A stretch of DNA of 64,000 nt from Zeus faber (Eukaryota; Chordata; Actinopteri; Zeiformes; Zeidae). Numbering within the stretch: position 1 is the stretch's first letter; every line of letters begins with the position of its first letter. A model generated the notes under the pieces. The model worked only from the letters and a program-made list of their open reading frames with translations, was not told where the DNA came from and did no database searches. The DNA is taken from NCBI GenBank assembly GCA_960531495.1, contig OY482846.1, positions 35,570,565 through 35,634,564 of the forward strand, in the 5' to 3' direction. This document shows positions 11,501 to 36,517 of this stretch, piece by piece. The position numbers were made by a program, and so were the translations under genes.

Positions 11501-14500
11501 TCGACAGCAGCACCCATTCTCCTCAAACAATGAAACGCCTGACGTCAGAAGATTAGGCCCAAACAGAGTGACAGATCCCCAACCTGCAACACACCCAGCC
11601 AGCCAAAAGGATATCAGCCCTTTTGGTCCAAATCCGACTTCACCTGCCCCAAAACAGTCAAGCAGACAGACACTTAGTCAGGCAGCTGCCTCTGGACCCA
11701 CTACTGCAGAAACACTGCGGTCTGTTTCACAGGCTCATACACCCGGAGCCCAACCCCCCACCATGGCTGTCATGGTGACACCTCTTTTGACTCAGGATGC
11801 ATTCAGAACCCATCTGCTACCGGGGTCTGTCTCTATTCTGAGAGCTAGGCCATGGATTCCTAAAACCAACTCCGTCATTAGGGTGAACATGGAGGCTGAT
11901 GCGCGCCTTCCGTGTGAGGCAGTTGGACAGCCCCCTCCTTTCCTGTATTGGACTAAAGTCTCCACAGGTACGTACATACTGTATGATTCCACTTCACAAC
12001 TAGGCTACGTCACAAATGTGGAAGGTGTGGAGGAAACATTTCTGTCGCATTTTCCTCATGTGCCAAGCCTAACGAAGGTTTACATTTCTGTCTACATCCT
12101 ATAAATATGTTGTTGTATAACGAGTAGAAATGCTTTGCTCATACACACCTACAAACGAACCCACGCACACACGTAAGAAGTGGCTCTTGGCACCATGATT
12201 AAAGGAGATAAACATGAGTCATTGTGTTAAAAATAACACAAGTGACACCAGCTTTCCAGTTCCCAGCATCCTGTTTATTTGCTGTTTAAACAGCCCCCTC
12301 AAGTTAAAAACTCCTTGGCTTGTGTCACGTAAACAAACATTGCTTTTGTTTTCTTTTATCCTGAATCTTTCTTCTCTTCTGATGCACAGGCGCGAGAGTC
12401 GCCCACGGCACCAGGCTCCACAGATACGAGGTCCGCTCTGACGGCACTTTAATCATTCGTAACGTGCAGCCTTCAGATGGGGGCCCATACCTTTGCACCG
12501 TCGAAAACCAGCACGGCACCAACAGGTTGTTGGTCGAGTTGGTCGTTGTGCCGCAGCGCGCCCAGGTCCTGGAGCCCCAGCACCGAGACGCCACCGTGTA
12601 TCTTGGTGGCAGCATCGACCTGGAATGTGAGGTCCGGGGGCGTGCAACCCCTCACATCACCTGGGTGCTCCCCAGCCGTGTGCACACGTCCGCTCTACTG
12701 CCCGCAATGGTTTCCCAGCAGCGTGTGGCCCACCTCGGCAACGGCACACTGCGGATCGCCAGGGCCAGTTACGACGACCGCGGTGTTTATGAGTGCATCA
12801 GGGGCGACGGCGTTAGCGTCTCAGTCCATCTGCACGTGGCGGCGCTGCCCCCTGTGATCCAGCAGCCCCTGCGCGAGAACATCAGCCTCCCTGAAGGCGC
12901 GGCAGCTTACCTCCACTGCTCCGCTAAGGGTGCCCCCCCGCCCATCGTCAACTGGGTGACGCCCGGTGGGCTCCAGCTGGCGGCCTCACAGTCCATCAGT
13001 GGCCAGAACTTGCTGGTGTTCCCAAACGGGACCCTTCATGTGCTCGGCCTGGGCCCAGCCAACGTCGGGAGGTACGACTGCACGGCCAGCAACGCTGTGT
13101 CCGTGAGCAGGCGGACGGTGTTCCTGAGTGCGCTGCGGGGCCCGTCCTCCACCAAGGCCAGGATCCACTCCTCTGCCCCCCAGAGGACGGACGTGGTCTA
13201 CGGGGCGAAGGTCCAGCTGGACTGCCTGGCCACTGGGGAGCCGGAGCCCCGGATCATCTGGAGAACTCCTACCAAGAAACTGGTGGATTCTCACTACAGG
13301 TAATAAGAAGCTAGAACGAATGCAAACACGCATAATATGCATGTTAATGTACAAGCGCACAACCATACACACATGGATATTTTAACAGAGGTCATACATT
13401 TTTTTTTGATGATTTTAATAGCTCAATATGGTGCACTTTGAGGTTAAAATGTAAAAACTAGATTGACATTTATTTTATTTCACAGGGCTAAGAATGAAAT
13501 TATTTATTAATTACTATGTAACATAGTAAGTTTCACAAAGATACCAATCATTTCAAATCTCCAATCAGATCCAGACAGTAACCTCTGTCTGTCTGTCTGT
13601 CTGTCTGTCTGCCTGTCTGTAGTAGACCATTTTACAAACTTACACATTTTGTGTGTAGCAGGCTGCGAGTAGATTGGCATGGAAAAAAATATATATTATT
13701 ATTATTATTTATTTTTTGCAATGGGAGACTGTGGTGGTAAAAATGTGCCTGTGGCTGCCCATTAATGGGAAACACTGCCTGTATACTATTATATAAGTGA
13801 AGTGATTTTTATGTATTATATTTATTATATTACATTCATTACATTTCATTTGCGTAAATGCCTGAAAAACGCTGGAATTATTCTCAAGTCCACAAAAAAT
13901 GGGTAAGCGTTTTTTTTGACCCCTCTTCCACAATAAAAGCACGAGTGAAAAATGTTTCAGTCCTCCGTAAATGCAACAGGTCACAAGCATGTGGGGGCTG
14001 TAAAAAATTTGATGCATATTGAAGGTGATGATGAAAATAGTATAGTGCAAATGGTGTATTGTCACGGCTCCCCCTCGTCTCCCATAGCTACGACCATCGG
14101 ATCAAGGTCTTCCCAAATGGCACCCTGACCGTCCGGGCTGTGACGGAGAAGGATGCCGGCGACTTCCTGTGCGTGGCACGGAACCGGGTGGGTGACGACT
14201 ACGTGCTACTGCGTGTCAACGTGCTGACCCGACCGGCCAAGATCGAGCACAAGCCGCTCCGCTCCAGCCAGGAGGTGGTGTACGGCGGGAACCTGAGGGT
14301 GGACTGCGTGGCATCTGGGCTCCCCGACCCCGAGATCAGCTGGGCCCTGCCGGACGGGACCATGGTCAACTCCGACAAACAAGCAGCCAGAGTCCCTGGG
14401 GGCCGCATGCGCAGGTACAGTGCATTTATCACGCCAAGGCCTTAAAGCAACACTAACTTTTGTACCTTAAAATAACAGTTTCAGAATAATTTTGATGGTA

Positions 14501-17500
14501 CACTAACTTGTAATATGGAGCACCTGTTCTTGCACGATGTAAATTTGGTGTTCAGGTACGAAATCGTGGTAAAAGTAGGCTATGTTTTACAGCACTATGT
14601 CACTTACTTGATGTTTGCCTCCGGTAATTACGTTTTGTTTTTTTTGCCTGGTAAAATATATTAAAGAAAAAACACAATAAATTATAAACTTGCCGGTCAA
14701 AATGTACAGTAGTGATGCTCATACAAAACGTAGCCGTTCCACCTCACCCCAGCCGGCACGTGGCAACCCTCACTTTCATTGCACCCCCGGGGCTTGGTTC
14801 ACCCTCTGACTCGCGCGTGCGAGCCGATCTGCCAGGCTGAGCACATCTGGTACCTACACCGGTAGCAGGGAGCCCCCTCTCTCCCTGAGGCTCTGTGAAG
14901 CCGCGAGGACGCTCTAACCATATATAAATTATATCTGCGTTTGTAACAGACTATTATTGAAACGTGACCGATAAGATTCAAATTTGTCTCGTAAAATTAA
15001 TTATTTTGGGACACCGGACCAAATCTTGAACAGTGGTGTAAAAGTACAATTGCTCTCAGAAAACGTAGCGACGCCAAATACCGAAAGTTACATAATGCTG
15101 CTTTAAACTCTTAAATCTGCAATAATTAAAGTTGAAATATATTTTTTTCCCAGTTGTAGTTTAGCAGAGTTTTGGCTTTGAGGTACCAGAAAAGTTCCGC
15201 CTTAATAAAACATCTTGTGAAGCAATTGAAGCTGGGGACATTTTATTTTTAATTACATCTCCAATGACTGGTTTTCCTAATTACCCCGAACCACTTAAAA
15301 TGTTATTTCAGTTATAAACATGTCATTAATCACTTTCAACCAGTCATTAGGTTAAAACAAATACCCTGGCTGTGATTTCATCAAATTATTGCTGGTGAAA
15401 CACTGAAATGGGCAGATGTGTCGGAAATTGCTTCTGGATTTCATGCTTCGGTGGACGCTCACAAAGAGGAGCCCGCTGGCTGGAAGATGAATCAGTGCTT
15501 CCAGAGAAATTGTTTTAAAGAACCAATTCTACTAGATATTTGGATTCAATGGGAAACGTGTTAAATCTATTGTCTGTGAAGATTTTTCCAAAAGACAAAC
15601 TTGCAAACTTTTAATTTGAAATTTCATACAGTCTATGTCACAGTCCACATAGATCCACCCATTTCATTTACCTGCTCATTCCTTTTCATGCATCCCGTTC
15701 AGGCAATTCCATCACACACTTATAGTACGTGTGTGCACTCAGACAGCATTAATATGTATGGGTTTGATCTTTTAGGTCTCTCTTTTGAGTTTTTTTGTTT
15801 TATCACTCAGACCTGTCAACCTGCACGCATTTTGTGTACCAACTACCCAATTCTTAGTGAAAATACATAGGAACGAAATGCCAGCTGAAACTAGGCAAAA
15901 AAAAAAAGAATATATATAATTGTAATTTAATGACGGCAATCAATCAATCGATACTTAACAATACTATACATTTATTGGGTATTTAAACGACATCCGTCGG
16001 ATTGGACCAGATGCTACAACCTGTGGTTCTGTAAGCCCTCCCTCTCCTCTCACTCAACATCCACTGATTGGCAGCACACTGTGCGGTACTTTATTATCCA
16101 CAAGGTGTATTGTCATATATACTGTATATACCCACTCTGCACTCTACCAACTCTGCACCATTACTCAGCTGGCCATCATGGAAAGGTGGATCCCTGTTAT
16201 GTGATCCTTCTCAAGTATTCTTCCTTTTCCCGGATGTTTTTTTTGCCATTTCTCCATGTCTGTATGATGGCTCATAGTTCAAGAATCTGTCAAACTATCC
16301 TTTGACTGCAGACTTGTGAAGCCTTTTGAGACTGTCATTATGATAAAAGGCTCTACAAATTAACTTGACTTGATTTAAATTTGACTTGACAACCTCTGTT
16401 CTTCTATTCCCCCACCACCCCATGCCTATGCGGCCCCCTTTAGGTATGTGGTGTTTGACAACGGGACACTGTACTTCAATGATGTGGACATGCGAGAGGA
16501 GGGCGACTACACCTGCTACGCTGAGAACCAGCTTGGCAAGGATGAGATGAAGGTCAGGGTCAAAGTAAAAGTCGTGGCCGAGCCACCTCACATTCGCGGA
16601 GAGGACAGTCAGATTGTCAGAGCCTTCTACAGTGAGACGGTGTCCCTGCACTGCAGCGCTGAGGGGAAGCCAACACCAGTCATCTCTTGGAGCTCCCCTA
16701 CCAACAGATTTATATCCCCCATCGCAGGCAAGTACCAGGTCCTCAGCAATGGGACTCTGGTTATCCAGAAGGCCCAGCGATCTGACGGAGGTAACTATAC
16801 ATGCACAGCCAGGAACAGCGTGGGGCAGGGCCGTAGAATAATCAGGATGGAGGTCCTTGTGACTCCGCCGACTGTCAATGGCCTGAAGGGCGTTGGAAAT
16901 GTCATTGGAGTGTTGGCGTTGCAGGGTCAGCGGAAGCTGGTGGATTGTGTAGCCTCTGGAACCCCTCTCCCCCGTGTCATGTGGATCCTACCAGAGAATG
17001 TTATCCTCCCCGTGCCGTACCACGGCAGCAGGATGACTGTTCACCGCAACGGTACGCTGGACCTTCAGGCCCCCAGGAGAACAGACTCAGGCCAGCTGGC
17101 TTGTGTAGCTCGCAACGAAGGAGGGGAGGCCAGGCTGAATGTTCATCTGGAAGTTACAGAGGCCGCGGAGAGGCCGCAAATCAGAGGGCCCAAAATGGAC
17201 AGTCTGTCCTTGACGGTGGGGAACACCATGACCCTAAACTGCTCCTTTGAGGGCATTGCTGTACCCCATGTCACATGGATTCTACCCAGCGGCACTCCCT
17301 TGCTGAGTGGCGCTCGTCACTCAAAGTTCTTCCACAGGCCAGATAGCTCTTTGATCATTAACAACCCCTCCGTGGCTGAGGCAGGCTCATATCGCTGCCT
17401 GGGTCGCAATGCCGATGGACTGCTGGAGCGTACCATCACGTTGTCCCCTGGAAGGAAGCCCGATATCGGTAGCAGGTACAACTCCCCCGTAAGTGTCATG

Positions 17501-18034
17501 AATGGAGAGACCCTTTGGCTCCACTGCCTGTCCAGCGGCGAACCACTTAGGCTAACGTGGACGCTGCCCAGCGGGGTCGTCCTGGGCAGGCCACAGAGGG
17601 CAGGGCGCTACACCGTACTAGCCAACGGGACTCTAACCATTCAGCAGGCATCGGTCTACGACCGGGGTTCCTATGTCTGCCGAGTGGCCAATGAATACGG
17701 CAGCACCCTGAACCCAGTGCAGGTTGCTGTGACGGTGTACCCGCCCCGTATTACCAACGGCCCGCCCCCAGTGACATACGCCCGGCGCGGGGTCGCCGTC
17801 CAACTCAACTGCATTGCCTCGGGCATCCCCAGGGCCGAGGTGGCGTGGGAAACGCCCGACAGGACACGACTCGCTGTGAGCGCACAGCCCCGTCTCTTTG
17901 GGAACAAATATCTCCACCCGCAAGGCGCACTTGTTATTCAGAACCCAATGCCAAGAGACGCCGGCTTGTACCGATGCACAGCGAGAAATGCTGTAGGCGT
18001 GGACTCTAAAGCCACCTATCTCAATATCATCTGA
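5322..18034 (+). CDS. mxra5: mxra5, matrix-remodelling-associated protein 5 (adlican), complete spliced gene
   Basis: Very large secreted extracellular-matrix protein of the LRR plus Ig type. In mammals it is linked to tissue remodelling and TGF-beta responses; a precise biochemical role is not established. Seven coding exons join in phase: 5322-5515, 5960-6089, 6531-6921, 7762-11967, 12390-13299, 14088-14414 and 16444-18034. They total 7,749 nt and 2,582 residues, against about 2,828 in human. Domain order is signal peptide (1-26), Cys-rich LRRNT, leucine-rich repeats with LRRCT (NPWTCDC), two Ig domains, a Ser/Thr/Pro-rich linker (about 667-1608) and ten Ig C2 domains to the C-terminus. Each Ig domain shows the usual Cys, Trp and Tyr-x-Cys pattern. 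Similarity to human MXRA5, recalled from memory, is strong over the LRR and Ig parts and weak in the linker. The start is the ATG at 5322, directly before the hydrophobic signal sequence. No frameshift or stop was seen within the exons. Confidence 0.95.
5960..6089 (+). CDS. mxra5: mxra5 coding exon 2: leucine-rich repeats
   Basis: Residues 65-108. The acceptor is TTCTAG and the donor CAG followed by GTAATC. It continues NLGFNSI from exon 1 and carries ELLMVHGND, closely matching the human protein. The exon is 130 nt and ends in phase 0. Confidence 0.92.
6531..6921 (+). CDS. mxra5: mxra5 coding exon 3: leucine-rich repeats and LRRCT
   Basis: Residues 109-238 plus one base. Four or five LRR units of the LxxLxLxxN type lead into the C-terminal cap [11 protein letters not shown]. 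The acceptor is CTGTTCAG and the donor CCAG followed by GTCACC. Confidence 0.93.
7762..11967 (+). CDS. mxra5: mxra5 giant coding exon 4: end of LRRCT, two Ig domains, mucin-like linker
   Basis: A single exon of 4,206 nt coding residues 239-1640 plus one base. It opens with the conserved CKKDKAY and GGQLC of the LRR cap, then a region that includes [16 protein letters not shown] and [11 protein letters not shown], as in human. Two Ig domains follow (about nt 8511-8720 and 8815-9030). The rest is a Ser/Thr/Pro/Asn-rich linker, likely heavily O-glycosylated, with a conserved WADILAK motif near 9336, an Arg/Lys cluster near 10299 and an STPSP-type repeat near 11226. It ends inside the third Ig domain at YWTKVSTG. 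The open frame running upstream of 7762 is intron read-through. Confidence 0.95.
12390..13299 (+). CDS. mxra5: mxra5 coding exon 5: Ig domains 3 (second half) to 6 (first half)
   Basis: Residues 1641-1943 plus two bases. The acceptor is GATGCACAG and the donor TACAG followed by GTAATA. Visible cores include [35 protein letters not shown] and [21 protein letters not shown] is shared with human. Confidence 0.93.
13582..13620. repeat. CTGT tetranucleotide microsatellite in mxra5 intron 5
   Basis: About nine TCTG units, one of them interrupted (GCCTG). Confidence 0.9.
14088..14414 (+). CDS. mxra5: mxra5 coding exon 6: Ig domains 6 (second half) and 7 (first half)
   Basis: Residues 1944-2052 plus two bases. 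It begins [13 protein letters not shown] and contains [14 protein letters not shown] and PAKIEHKPL, both close to human. The donor is CGCAG followed by GTACAG. Confidence 0.93.
14442..15106. mobile_element. MITE-like non-autonomous DNA transposon in mxra5 intron 6
   Basis: The left end TTAAAGCAACACTAACTTTT and the reverse complement of the right end (TTAAAGCAGCATTATGTAAC) match apart from a few substitutions and a short indel. This gives terminal inverted repeats of about 22 bp around 665 bp of non-coding DNA. No transposase frame is present. The form fits a miniature inverted-repeat element, probably hAT-like; the family name is inferred only. Confidence 0.55.
15110..16070. other. mxra5 intron 6, unremarkable part
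   Basis: AT-rich non-coding DNA with no recognised exon, RNA gene or repeat except short homopolymer runs. Confidence 0.5.
16075..16391 (+). mobile_element. 3' end of a non-LTR retroelement (LINE or LINE-mobilised SINE)
   Basis: The end reads AAAAGGCTCTACAAATTAAC and then repeats of TTGACTTGA, the short-repeat tail typical of a family common in teleosts. The body is GC-neutral with no coding frame. The family (L2/Rex1 group) is inferred from the tail; the 5' limit is uncertain. Confidence 0.4.
16444..18034 (+). CDS. mxra5: mxra5 coding exon 7: C-terminal Ig domains and stop
   Basis: Residues 2053-2582, ending at the TGA at 18032. It holds the second half of Ig 7 and five more complete Ig domains (cores [49 protein letters not shown] and [10 protein letters not shown]). 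The end, KATYLNII, resembles human KTTYIHVF. There is no transmembrane segment, as expected for a secreted matrix protein. Confidence 0.95.
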
Positions 18035-19000
18035 GGAAAGTGAAAATCCACCAGCGACCGTTTCCACACTCTCGAGGACCTGTCTGGTTGAAAGCAATCA
18101 CCCAATCGCTGTCAGAATGTACGAACAAGATGTGGTAATCGACGGATTAAGGATGTTACAAATGTGGTGCTTCAGACGTGTTCCATATTGGTAGCATTGG
18201 AGATGAAATTTGTATATCGTTATACACTATACAGCAGGTTTAATCCTACCACATGTAGATTTCAGGCCAAAGACGGTATTGATGTCGTTCTACAATACAA
18301 AGACTTTTCTTTTGTTAATCCAGTAAAGGTGTTTTTTTTTTGTTTATTTTTATTTTTTTTAATTAAAGCTCTGCTGACAATGACAGTTCATGTCAAGCTC
18401 TAAAAGACTTGAGTAGCTTTACAACCTTAAAGGAAATACTTTCTCTAATTTATGTAACAATCCGTAGAAGCTTTTTTATTGCCGGTGTGTTTGTTTTTAA
18501 AGCAAAAGATAAGCAGAAATCACCACTGATACAGCAGTATTGGTTCCTTCAGTCTTCTTGATAAAGACTGCCGTGTATTTCACTGGACCAAATCCATCAT
18601 CAACATATCTTGTCAGCATAAACAATTCCATAAACATACAACTCGAGCGCTTTATTTTTTCTCTTACCAGATTCAATAACTTGACTCACTCACATTTGCA
18701 GGAACTGTTATCACCTCCTGCCATCAGCAGCAGCTAAGCGTGTCATCTCTGAATCCATTTATGAAAAATGCTGTTGTGGATTCTAGCCATGTCCCGATTT
18801 GTAAATTATTCGTCATTGACAGACTGATGTACAGTGTTTTTGTCTTTGTTTTTTTAACATCTTTTTATAAAAAGTTTAACACTTTACTTGTCAGTTCACT
18901 GTCTAAAGAAGCAAAATGAAGGTGAGAAAAATCGCTAAAGATAAGAACTCATAATTGTGTGAAAACAGGTACAATCTAATGGAATTCAGTGAAAAGATCA
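18035..19000 (+). other. mxra5 3' untranslated region and downstream DNA
   Basis: AT-rich DNA after the stop. An ATTAAA hexamer at 18362-18367, 328 bases past the stop, is the first plausible polyadenylation signal. Later candidates cannot be ranked by eye. Confidence 0.4.
18362..18367 (+). terminator. candidate mxra5 polyadenylation signal (ATTAAA)
   Basis: Common variant hexamer in the T-rich context of the 3' UTR. It is the first on the coding strand after the stop codon at 18034. Confidence 0.35.
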
Positions 19001-21080
19001 TATGCCATGGATGTTTTTCAGAAAATGTTAAAGAATATACAGTATCTGTCTTTTTAAATAGTTAGAAATAACACGCGCTCTTCTGTCCAATTATTTTCCA
19101 TTTGGCTGGCTTTGGGAGATGGGGGGTGGAGGGGTGGGGAGCAGAGCTTTGCCTGTGAAAAAAAACACTCAATTTAGGGTTTTTCAGATGAAAGAAGTAG
19201 GTCACTGTCGCTCTCAAACTTCTAATCATTGTTCTGGGAATTATTATACAGTCATGCTGTCCTCTGCCAAGAGAGAAGAAACATCTGGATTCAGGGGGAA
19301 AACCCCCCTTTAGTTCAACCAAGTGCATCCAACAGAGCGTTAAATTTACCGTCCTAAATCTACATATTAAATCGCTTTATTTATTGCAACACCTTTGTTG
19401 GGTCGAGTTGCTGCTTGCCAGTGCTACCCTAATAAGTCATAGTGTAACAACTCCCACTTTAAATATTTTGGAGTGGCTTTGCATCTCAGCCTTTCCTTTC
19501 AGATGGAAAAATTCGCTCTTTCTTTGCAACTTCCCTTAATTTTCCAAGGTAGCCCTAAAACCCACTCGGCCTGGAGTGACGCATGGATTTTCCGCTACGC
19601 CGCATGTGGCTCTGACAGCCAAACTGACTGGTTCACGGCAACCCCGCAACGCCTTGACCCGTGGATATTATGGAGTCGTCTGCCCGTGACGCAACGCCTG
19701 GGTAAATAGCTATCCGGAAACAGCTCACATCTTGGGCCCGCCTGTTCCTTTTCATGCGGGGGGGAATGCAGTACATCGACATTGGGCCATATTCTCAGAT
19801 GCCACTTCTTTCCTCCTCTGCAATCTGGCCAAACCAAATGATGTCATAGGGAATCAAAAGGGATCATTTCTATGCCAGGCAAATGCTTTATCCATATGAC
19901 ACAGAATAAACCCTAAGCGAGGGGGCACCTCGTGTGATCTAAAACAAGAATGACTGGTAAGAAATGTAAACGGGTCGTCTCTGTTGACTGAATATCAAAG
20001 CCGACACAATAGTCTGTTCTCCCAGAGCAGACTTCCCACGTCCTGTCGCAACACAACCAGTGCATTTTTGTTTTTAACATCATGGCGTTTCATTATCTAA
20101 GCAATGATTGATGCAAACTTTAAACTGTTGTAGGCCTCTTTCTTCCACGCACAAATACAGGCGCAGTCCTGATTGTTGTGTGTTGCCGGGGTATAATGCG
20201 AGCCCCCCCCCCCCCCTTCCTCTTTTGTGGTTATGTGGTTGCTGTGATGTTGACAACATTTTGAAAACGCTCATCTTGAGGGTGTTGAGCGTCTTTTATT
20301 TGTGTGTTGTGTAGTCTCACGTCGCCGTATTTTTCCTTTCCCCCCCCGACATAAATGTCTTCGTAGGGGTTTGCGCGCCTGTCATGAACAGGCATGACTT
20401 GGAACACCCTGGGTCACTGCCATGGCGAAGGCAGCATCTCTGGGTTGCCGAGAGAGGAAAGAATAAATATTGTCTTCCCCATGCGAAAATTATTAGGTGG
20501 CGAATTCAACCAGAGAGGCAATTTTCCAAATCATTATGAGGTGAGGTGTGTTACCCGAGGAGAGATACCGCAGCCTTGTTACTCTGGATGCATTGCAATC
20601 TTATTCTGTCAGAAGATTTTTGGAAGCATTTGTTTCTGTGTCTTCTGAATCAACAAGTAGCAAATCTTTCTGCATTGATGTTGACCAAAAACAAGTTGTT
20701 TTTTCCTCCCCGATTCTTAAGTCAGCAGATCTTGAGGTCATGGCAGTGACCTCCGGATGTGGTCTCACTCTCAACCGGTGTTGCCCTTTATCTTCCCCTA
20801 CGGCTAATTGCAGTTACTTTTGCATTCCTCAATTGGTCTCACAGAGAGAAACAACGGGAGTCGTTTAAATCCAAGCCTACCAATGAAATTGGCAGCCGGG
20901 CCTGGAAATGGAATCAAAATTCAAATCATGCCACTGCTTCCGTCCATAATGAGGGGGAGGAGCAGTTCAACCACAGAACATATGGAGGCGCTTAGGATTT
21001 TGTGACAGTTATCAAATTTATTTTATATCCATTTTTCCCCCCATTAATATTTCACGTGTGCACAAATAGAGGCAATAACG
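19001..21080. other. mxra5/gyg2 convergent intergenic region, no gene seen
   Basis: Only short overlapping frames without recognisable domains. The 106-residue frame at 20548-20868 has no familiar motif. A run of about 11 C residues lies near 20204-20216. Confidence 0.5.
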
Positions 21081-21086
21081 CAGTTT

Positions 21087-21415
21087 CTCTCTACCCCTAG
21101 TGCCCTGTCCAACATAGGCCCCACCCTGTCCTTCTCTACCACTAATGCCCTGTCTACCATGGGTCCTATCCTGGCCTTCTCTACCCCTAGTGCCTTGTCC
21201 ACCATAGGCCCTGCCCTAGCCTTCTCTGCCCCGAGTACCCTGTCTGTCATAGACCCTGCCCTGGCTCTCTCTACCCCTAGATACCCAGTCTAACATAGGT
21301 CCTGCCCTGTCTCACTCCACTCTTCCCCTAGTTACCCCATCCAACATACCCTGCCCTGGCCCTCTCTACCTCTAGTGCCCTGTCCTCTTGGCCCTTCCCT
21401 GGCCTCCTCTGTCCC
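21087..21415. repeat. 45-bp minisatellite
   Basis: About seven tandem copies of a 45-bp unit beginning CTCTACCCCTAGTGCCCTGT, increasingly diverged towards the right. On the minus strand the best four copies (21044-21250) form an open frame repeating GPMVDRALGVEKA-like 15-mers. This follows from a unit length divisible by three; no gene context supports translation. Confidence 0.75.
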
Positions 21416-22375
21416 CATACACTGTCACAATAGGCAGTGCTCTTCCATTCTATAGACCACATTTTATAACCCATTTCCGTACCCAAATTGTTTTCTGAAA
21501 TGTTTTCTCCTGAGTCTTACCGCCCCCAGCTAAGGGAAACACTGTTCAACAAGGGAGGAGCCCTGTCTGGGTTTTTTCGCCCCTGCTCCATAAGGTATCT
21601 GCACACACCACCGCTCCTCAATACACCTCGGTGTGAATCCCACACTGTCAACAGAGAGTGGTGGGTGTAATTCTCAGCAGGAGAATGCTGAGGTTGTCAG
21701 TGCAGGGTAGAGAAGTGAGACGAGGTTAAGTCACTCTGAGCGGAATGAGCTCGCCGTCTATTTGATGGAGGTTGCGGGAGGAGAGACCCAACTGTGTTAT
21801 TTCAAGACCAAAAGCGGAGCGGGCTCATCTAAGATTTTCTTTTTTTTTTTTATAGGGTGGGGTTCAGATTGTAGACTAAGAGGCGGACAGCTAATGCGAG
21901 ATCAGCTGCCATCCAACCACATCCACGAGCTTGTCAGTTAAGAGTGGCAATGTGCCGAGTTATCTTCCAAGGCTATCATTATGTGGCCGCCTTTCATTCA
22001 CGGTGTGCCCCGATGTCATTTCCCGCCATTCGCTTTACATTCAGGGGGGCTACTCTGGCTTATCGCCTCCTCTCCTGTCATCGTGTGAGGAGAGGACACA
22101 ACGCACGCCCATGGAAATAACATACACTCCAGTGGATTGGATACAACAGCAGCAGCACAATGTGGCATGACTTGTAACCCCCCCACCCACCCCCATCCTC
22201 ACTGTCCTGGGTGCCAATGTTATCTGTGCCCTGTCATGAAGGCTGGTGATTCACCCAACGAAAAGCCACAGTGCCCCCTAGTGGGGAATAGAGACACAGC
22301 ACAACATCTGCCAAGTGGTGCAGTGTGATGTGTGAGGTGGAACAGTGCTGATGGCTTCAGATATTGAGATGAGAA

Positions 22376-22625
22376 TTGATGACTATTCTATCTGTCGGTC
22401 TGTCATCTATCTATCTTTCTGCCTGTCATCTATGTGGCTGTCTGTCATCCATCTATCTGTCCGTCTGTCTTCATCTGTGTATTCATCTATTATCTCTCTG
22501 TCTATTGATTAATCTATTATCTGTCTGTTTGCCTGTCTATCTTCTATCAGTCAATCTATCTGGATTCATCTATTATCTGTTGAGTCATCATCTGTCTCTG
22601 CCTATTCACATAATAACTATCTTGA
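22376..22625. repeat. degenerate TCTATCTG/CTGT simple repeat
   Basis: Cryptically simple pyrimidine-rich stretch of interleaved TCTA, TCTG and CATC units. Confidence 0.7.
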
Positions 22626-23863
22626 ATTAGATGAGAAGATCTGTGAAGGGGATATATAAAGTGTATATATATATTTTCTTTTACAAAGTAGGCTACATCC
22701 CATGCAATACCCTCTCCCAACCATTAACAAAACAAAAACAATTGAATCCTCCACAGATATCGATCGATCAGAAAGATTCAGCCACACGCTAGTCAACATC
22801 AATACCAATTTAATCCAGTAGCGAGATACTGCAGTCTTAACCGTGTGAGCTCAATGCAAGGCTGCAGGGTCCTGTGAAATTAGGGAATTGGGGAAAGTCA
22901 GAGGCTGATTTGCTCGGAGGCAAATTTGCCCAATAAACTTGAGTATCCCTTCAAAGATTTTACAAGATAAGCATTTGGTTGACACCTTTACCAACCTGAA
23001 TCTGTATATCTCAAAGCGGGGAATGTAATTATAAATGTTATGACTGTATATTTTGCTTCTAAAATGTCCCTATCCTGCAAATCAAAACAAATCAACCCTC
23101 TTATGTAATTTACAATTAAACATCCATCTCCCATCTTTGGGAAGATATTGCTGTGCTGTGCAGCTGTCTAAGGCCATCAAAAAAGAATGTATGAAAGCAA
23201 TATATCGATTGTATTCCAGGATGTTTCCTACATACAGCAAGGTGCAGTACACCTTCTCAGGGCTATGTCTAGTTACAAGTTTTTTTCTGTATTGTGTATT
23301 GTGACCTTATTTCTAGCAGCTGTATTATACTTATGGCAGGTATTCACCAAAATACTTATAGAGGACTCTCTAAAGACAGCATCATACATTAAAAAAACGT
23401 TCTGTCCATCCCAGTAGTGTACACATTATAGGATTTATCAAGGACGGTGATCACAGGGGGTCCCACATCTTGGGACTCTATAGGAGCACTATAGGAGCCA
23501 GGACTTAAAATAATATTATCAATCCAGACTGATATTCTCAGACTAGTCTGAGAATCAGTCTAGGATAAGGCTAAGAGATTTCAGACAAATACTAAGATTT
23601 CCTTGTGATTCTCTTCAGATCTTGAGAAAATGTCTGACCTAAAAATCCTAGCCTAAGTCCTTTGGTGTACGTATGTAAAGAATATCAAACACTCGCTCAA
23701 TTTTTCAAGCTACATATCAAGGCCTCAAAGTGGTAGACCTTGACTTATCCCGCCAAAATGTGACAAATGACAAATGTCTAGCCTAAAGTAACTTGGGAAA
23801 GGTGTCAAGGGAGAAACTGACCCTTGTCTGTATGCATTTTTTCATGGGTTTGTATGAAAGCCG

Positions 23864-36517
<12,654 letters not shown>

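Noticed and set aside
20548-20868. 106-residue frame in the mxra5/gyg2 intergenic region
   Set aside because: No familiar motif, overlapping frames in other phases, and no splice-site support.
21087-21415. CRISPR-like array
   Set aside because: The repeats are contiguous 45-bp units with no unique spacers, in a vertebrate genome.
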